A stretch of 10,243 bases of DNA from positions 1-10,243 of the forward strand of contig JAFGQQ010000164.1 of NCBI GenBank assembly GCA_016935595.1, written 5' to 3'. This document shows positions 6,388 to 10,243 of the stretch, piece by piece. A model generated the notes under the pieces. The model searched no databases. It saw nothing but the letters and a program-made list of their open reading frames with translations, and was not told where the DNA came from. Each line of letters begins with the position of its first letter. The stretch's first letter is position 1. The translations under genes were made by a program, and so were the position numbers. The stretch is from Bacteroidales bacterium (GTDB lineage: Bacteria > Bacteroidota > Bacteroidia > Bacteroidales > UBA10428).

Positions 6388-9000
6388 TCATTTTAATTTT
6401 TTAGCCACCACACAAGTCTTCCTGATCCTCTTTGATTTTCCCTTGGCATCATATAATTCAATAAGAATAACATAATGGCCTATTTGTACTAGTTGACTAT
6501 TATTATCCGTACCATCCCATATAAATGAACCTGAAATTTCAATTAATTTATGATTGACCAGATTCTTTATTTTTCTCCCTCTTGAATCATAAATAATAAT
6601 TGTACAAACATATCCTGGTTCTTCAATAACAAATTCAATTGTAAGAAAATCATCATAACCATCATTATCCGGGGAAAACACAACAGGAGATATTTTTATC
6701 TGTTCATCGGAATCATGCTCTTTATATTGTGAATTTTGATAACACGGTGTAGCAAAACCAACAGTTTCTGCAGCAGAGTGCCAATTATTTAAATCATTGG
6801 TTGGTTTCCACGGATTAATCCTTTCAAGTGAAACACCTTCAAAACTAGATAACAAAGGAAAATGCATTTCTTCATTATATAAAAAATCATCAATAACATT
6901 TTCCCATTTATCAACAATAATTACACGGCCTTCATTATTTGGGAAAGTTGGCAAATCTTTCACATCAATAAAATTATTATGATTGATAATGTTATATTGA
7001 TCTTTTACTTTTTCACCGTTTTCAGAAATAACAATATATTCATCAGGTAACATTAAATAACTTTCATTAATTATATCGTAACCTGTTGAATATTCTCCGG
7101 TGTATTCATCTATACTAACCAAACACAAGTCATTTATATCGAATGTATTTTCTGTTGGATTATACAATTCAACAAAATCAACTCCATCATAAATCGGATT
7201 AAATAGCACTTCATTAATGATTATATAATTAAACTCAATGGAATCGGGTAATGCAAATTTTACTGGTTGAGATACATTTAATGGATTTAAAACACAATCG
7301 CATATACTATCTTTAATTAAATCAATAGTATAAATTATTCCAGGTTTAAAAGATACTGGAAATATTAAATCTAAAGTTGAATAACCGGGAGGATTAATAT
7401 TCACTTTAATTGGATTATCAATTTTATTATCTACCTGAAATATATTATTAATATTATTTCCAGTAAAAGTTATTGGTTCATTAAAATATAATCTAATTAT
7501 ACTATCTCCAATAATTCCAGCTCTTTGGATTATTGGATTTTCATTATCCGGATTACTTTCAAAAACTGAATTTAATGAACATGGTGTTCCTCCTAAATAA
7601 CTTTTTGTAGCTTTCCAATTATTAATTCCCTCACAAGGATTATCTGGATCGATCATTTCAATTGACCAACCCCCTTCCGATTTAAAAACATCATGATACC
7701 ACTCATCAGTGTAATTTATAAAAAAGATTACATCTGCTGTGTTGTCGATTAATTCAATATTTGCCTCTTCATTGTTTAAAGCAGCAAAGTCTTCTAACCC
7801 TAATACTTTTCCAAAATTTAAAAAATAACTCTCGGCCTCTTTAGCGGTTATTAATAGATACTCTTTTGTATTCAAATTAGAATCAGGTAAATTGTAATAC
7901 TTTTCATTGATTAAAAATTTCCAGCCAGTTAAATCAATATTGTATGATGAATTATTATACAATTCAATGTATTCATATTCAGGTAATGCAATTGAAGGAG
8001 AAGGATCGATCATGAGTTCATTTATAACAATATCAAAGGGCTTTGCTTTATAATAATAAAATTGAAATTGAGATATTTCAATTAGATTATCACTTTCATC
8101 TGTAATATTTTGGATATTTATAGTATATGAAATTCCTGATTTAAATTCATTTTCAAATATTAATAAATATGTATTATTTAATGAAGTATCAGATATTATA
8201 GAATCAGGATTACCCAAAAAATTATCAACCTGAAAGTTGGTATTATTTGTAATCGTTTCAAAATTCATTGATTCGGAAAATGTGATTTTTAAAATATTTG
8301 AAGATAAAACATCAAGGTTTATAATAGTTGGTGGTATAGTATCTAAAAATGGTTTACCGGAAACAATAAAATCATCAAAATAAAATTTATCAGCTCTTGT
8401 TGAGGAAAAAACACATTTAATTCCAAAGTATTTGCTCTTTATAAAAGTATCGTCAAAAATTTCACCTTCCAATTTGTAGGCAGAACCTCCCAAAGTATCA
8501 ACATATAATTTCCAGTTTCCATTAATATCGCGTGTAACTTTTACTCTTGTATGAACACCAGGTGTATCCAACTCACCATCAACGCCGTCAATTATTTTAG
8601 TTATATATTCATCATCCTGCCTGTATAAACTAATTTCATCATGGGTATTTCCAATCCTTACAAAATAGCCACTTAATGAACTAGTTAATAATTCATGGTC
8701 GGATACCAAATAAACATCAGTATAATTTGAAGAAGATGGATTAAAATCCAATTGAACATAAAATTCCCATGTAGCATTGTTTATTGCTTTAGAACTAGTT
8801 GCTAAATATTTAGTATTGGTTTCAGCAGGAGCAAACAATTGAAGCATGTTATCAGTTGAAATAATAAATACTCCTGTATCGCCAAACCATGTAGGATTTA
8901 TAAAAAATTCTAAATCTGAAAAGTCATCACTAAATTGCGAATAGGAAGTAATTGTTTGAACAATAAAAATTAAACTTATAAATATATTAGTGAATCTCAC
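6388..9000 (-). CDS. Secreted multidomain protein with lamin-tail and Ig-like domains
   Basis: This is an 870-residue exported protein. A signal peptide (1-21, MRFTNIFISLIFIVQTITSYS, cut before Q22) supports the GTG start at 9000-8998; the next in-frame methionine (residue 52) lies far beyond it. Residues about 22-214 look like a concanavalin/LamG-type beta-sandwich. Then follow two similar modules: an SbsA-like Ig domain (about 222-316, with ILKITFSESMN) with a lamin-tail domain (about 322-475, VINELMIDPSP ... YIELYNNS ... GGTPC), and again an Ig domain (about 488-582, IIRLYFNEPI) with a lamin-tail domain (about 592-753, IIINEVLFNPIYDGVDFVELYNP ... ATPC). The C-terminus (about 769-870) is a FlgD-like Ig fold starting FSPDNDGYDDFLTI and ending in a Lys-rich strand, as in cargo proteins of Bacteroidota type IX secretion. 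It is probably surface-anchored or released. No catalytic domain is visible; ligand and role are unknown. Confidence 0.82.
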   Translation of the reverse strand: MRFTNIFISLIFIVQTITSYSQFSDDFSDLEFFINPTWFGDTGVFIISTDNMLQLFAPAETNTKYLATSSKAINNATWEFYVQLDFNPSSSNYTDVYLVSDHELLTSSLSGYFVRIGNTHDEISLYRQDDEYITKIIDGVDGELDTPGVHTRVKVTRDINGNWKLYVDTLGGSAYKLEGEIFDDTFIKSKYFGIKCVFSSTRADKFYFDDFIVSGKPFLDTIPPTIINLDVLSSNILKITFSESMNFETITNNTNFQVDNFLGNPDSIISDTSLNNTYLLIFENEFKSGISYTINIQNITDESDNLIEISQFQFYYYKAKPFDIVINELMIDPSPSIALPEYEYIELYNNSSYNIDLTGWKFLINEKYYNLPDSNLNTKEYLLITAKEAESYFLNFGKVLGLEDFAALNNEEANIELIDNTADVIFFINYTDEWYHDVFKSEGGWSIEMIDPDNPCEGINNWKATKSYLGGTPCSLNSVFESNPDNENPIIQRAGIIGDSIIRLYFNEPITFTGNNINNIFQVDNKIDNPIKVNINPPGYSTLDLIFPVSFKPGIIYTIDLIKDSICDCVLNPLNVSQPVKFALPDSIEFNYIIINEVLFNPIYDGVDFVELYNPTENTFDINDLCLVSIDEYTGEYSTGYDIINESYLMLPDEYIVISENGEKVKDQYNIINHNNFIDVKDLPTFPNNEGRVIIVDKWENVIDDFLYNEEMHFPLLSSFEGVSLERINPWKPTNDLNNWHSAAETVGFATPCYQNSQYKEHDSDEQIKISPVVFSPDNDGYDDFLTIEFVIEEPGYVCTIIIYDSRGRKIKNLVNHKLIEISGSFIWDGTDNNSQLVQIGHYVILIELYDAKGKSKRIRKTCVVAKKLK

Positions 9001-9298
9001 TTCTGTAATATTTTCGCTTAATAATACATATAATTTATGTGGTAAATATATTGCAAAAAATTACAGATAAAAAATAATTTTAAAGTTAACAAATAACACA
9101 AATTATAATTTAATAGCTTAATATGGAGTTTGAATATATTATTTACATATTTCACATTTGCAATATATTTGCATGATATTTCCACATCAATTATTTTTTT
9201 TGTTAAATATTTATATCTTTTTTTAAAAAAATATATTATTTCCGAATTTTGCCACTTGAAATTAAAATTAATCTATAAATTAATTAAAAAATTTAACA
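9001..9298. other. Divergent intergenic region, very AT-rich
   Basis: This 298-nt spacer separates the starts of the lamin-tail gene (minus) and asd (plus), so it should hold both promoters. On the minus strand a TATATTTA at 9050-9043 resembles the Bacteroidota -7 element but has no clear TTG upstream. The stretch 9185-9298 consists mainly of T- and A-runs and would be the asd leader. No RNA gene, riboswitch or repeat could be recognised. An open frame from 9130 into asd is not credible as a gene. Confidence 0.6.
9164..9171 (+). promoter_or_regulatory. Candidate -7 promoter element for asd
   Basis: TATATTTG matches the Bacteroidota sigma-ABfr -7 consensus TAnnTTTG exactly. The matching -33 element (TTG, about 19-21 nt upstream) is poor: only a TTTAC near 9142-9146 is available. 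A leader of roughly 120 nt would follow. In DNA this rich in A and T, one exact match can arise by chance. Confidence 0.3.
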
Positions 9299-10243
9299 AT
9301 GAAAGTTGCAGTCGTTGGGGTCAGCGGTGCAGTTGGCCAGGAGTTTTTAAAAATATTGGAACAAAGAAATTTTCCTTTGGATGAATTAGTTTTTTTTGGC
9401 TCGTCGCGTAGTGCAGGCAGAACTTATAATTTTAAAGGCAAACAATTAATGGTTAAAGAATTAAAACACAATGATGATTTTAAAGATATTGATATAGCAC
9501 TGACTTCAGCAGGTGCTAGTACATCACGCGAATATGCTGAGACAATTACTAAACATGGTGCTGTAATGATTGATAATTCAAGTGCTTTCAGAATGGAAGA
9601 TGATATTCCTTTGGTAGTACCTGAGGTTAATGCTGCAGACTGCAAAAACAAACCGAGGAATATTATCGCTAATCCTAATTGTACAACTATACCCTTGGTT
9701 GTAGCTTTAAAGCCAATTGAGGAACTTTCACATATTATTAAAGTTCATCTCGCTACATACCAGGCTGCCAGTGGTGCAGGAGCTTCTGCTATGCTTGAAC
9801 TTGAAGAACAGACTAAACAAATTATCAACGGAGAAAAGCCAACTATAAAAAATTTCCAGTATCAATTGGCATTTAATATTATTCCGCAAATAGATATTTT
9901 TCTTGATAATGATTATACTAAAGAAGAAATGAAATCTCATTATGAAACCAGGAAAATTATGCATTCTGATATTAAGGTAAGTACAACATGTGTTAGAGTT
10001 CCTGTTAGACGGGCACATTCAGAAGCAGTTTGGATTGAAACTGAAAAGGAACTATCAGTTAAAGAAGTAAAAAAAGCTTTGCAAAATGCTGAGGGTATAA
10101 TTGTTGAGGATGATCCTTCAAATAAAAAATACCCAATGCCCCTGTTTGTTGCTGGTAAAGATGAAGTTTATGTTGGAAGAATCAGAAAAGATACAACAAA
10201 TCCAAAAGGTATAGCTTTTTGGTGTGTGGGCGACCAGCTAAGG
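9299..10243 (+). CDS. asd: Aspartate-semialdehyde dehydrogenase (3' end outside window)
   Basis: The frame is open from ATG 9299 to the right edge (315 residues; full-length enzymes are about 330-340). It reduces L-aspartyl-4-phosphate to aspartate semialdehyde with NADPH, the branch point to lysine/diaminopimelate, threonine and methionine, in the cytosol. The NADP-binding loop GVSGAVG is at 7-13; the catalytic nucleophile is C128 in NPNCTT; Q155 lies in TYQAASGAG; the acid/base H240 is in VRRAHSE. The final visible stretch ([12 protein letters not shown]) is the usual near-C-terminal signature, so only about 15-25 residues should be missing. The start is fixed because the Rossmann glycine motif begins six residues later; AT-rich sequence precedes it without a clear ribosome site. 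The gene diverges from the lamin-tail gene, so it has its own promoter. Confidence 0.95.
   Translation, partial: MKVAVVGVSGAVGQEFLKILEQRNFPLDELVFFGSSRSAGRTYNFKGKQLMVKELKHNDDFKDIDIALTSAGASTSREYAETITKHGAVMIDNSSAFRMEDDIPLVVPEVNAADCKNKPRNIIANPNCTTIPLVVALKPIEELSHIIKVHLATYQAASGAGASAMLELEEQTKQIINGEKPTIKNFQYQLAFNIIPQIDIFLDNDYTKEEMKSHYETRKIMHSDIKVSTTCVRVPVRRAHSEAVWIETEKELSVKEVKKALQNAEGIIVEDDPSNKKYPMPLFVAGKDEVYVGRIRKDTTNPKGIAFWCVGDQLR

Noticed and set aside
9171..9200. Alternative asd promoter with TTTG at 9168-9171 and TATTTTTT about 20 nt downstream
   Set aside because: The spacing fits, but the downstream element is just part of a T-run and lacks the final G of TAnnTTTG.
9130..9384. Open frame of 84 codons before and into asd
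   Set aside because: It is built from T- and A-rich leader sequence, its last third is asd read in another frame, and it shows no recognisable motif.
9424..10018. Two minus-strand open frames (9424-9651 and 9728-10018)
   Set aside because: Both lie entirely opposite the well-conserved asd coding sequence and show no protein-like motifs.

Overview
The window comes from a strongly AT-rich bacterial chromosome, most likely a member of the Bacteroidota (Bacteroidales or Marinilabiliales-like). The evidence is a serine palmitoyltransferase plus reductase pair, a lipoprotein thioredoxin of the Bacteroidales type, a large secreted lamin-tail/Ig-like protein with a FlgD-like C-terminal domain, A-rich translation starts without clear Shine-Dalgarno sequences, and a promoter-like TAnnTTTG element. 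No tRNA, rRNA, CRISPR array, insertion sequence or integrase is visible.

Layout. From 30 to 2058 (+) lies a two-gene sphingolipid unit: serine palmitoyltransferase, then an SDR-family reductase whose start overlaps the end of the first gene by 62 nt. The pair could make 3-ketosphinganine and reduce it to sphinganine. A hairpin with a T-run follows (2076-2098). From 2166 to 2508 are two decayed remnants in different frames: the C-terminal half of a cytosolic-type thioredoxin, and a start-less piece of a small iron-sulfur protein with one intact CxxCxxCxxxCP motif. From 2551 to 3054 (+) is an intact lipoprotein thioredoxin (WCAPC), probably acting in the periplasm. From 3183 to 6350 (+) is a 1055-residue fusion: a duplicated polytopic membrane domain, a spermidine-synthase-like Rossmann domain, a helical linker and four exact 34-residue TPRs.

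On the minus strand, 9000 to 6388 encodes an 870-residue exported protein with two Ig-like/lamin-tail modules in tandem; it converges on the TPR fusion. From 9299 to the right edge (+) is aspartate-semialdehyde dehydrogenase (asd), cut by the window end and divergent from the lamin-tail gene.

How they work together. Only the first two genes form an evident pathway. The membrane/SpeE-like/TPR fusion is the least understood gene here and the best candidate for unknown biochemistry, but it belongs to a family that is already recognised in outline. I see no convincing complete new multi-gene system; the most informative new detail is the relic thioredoxin/ferredoxin pair.
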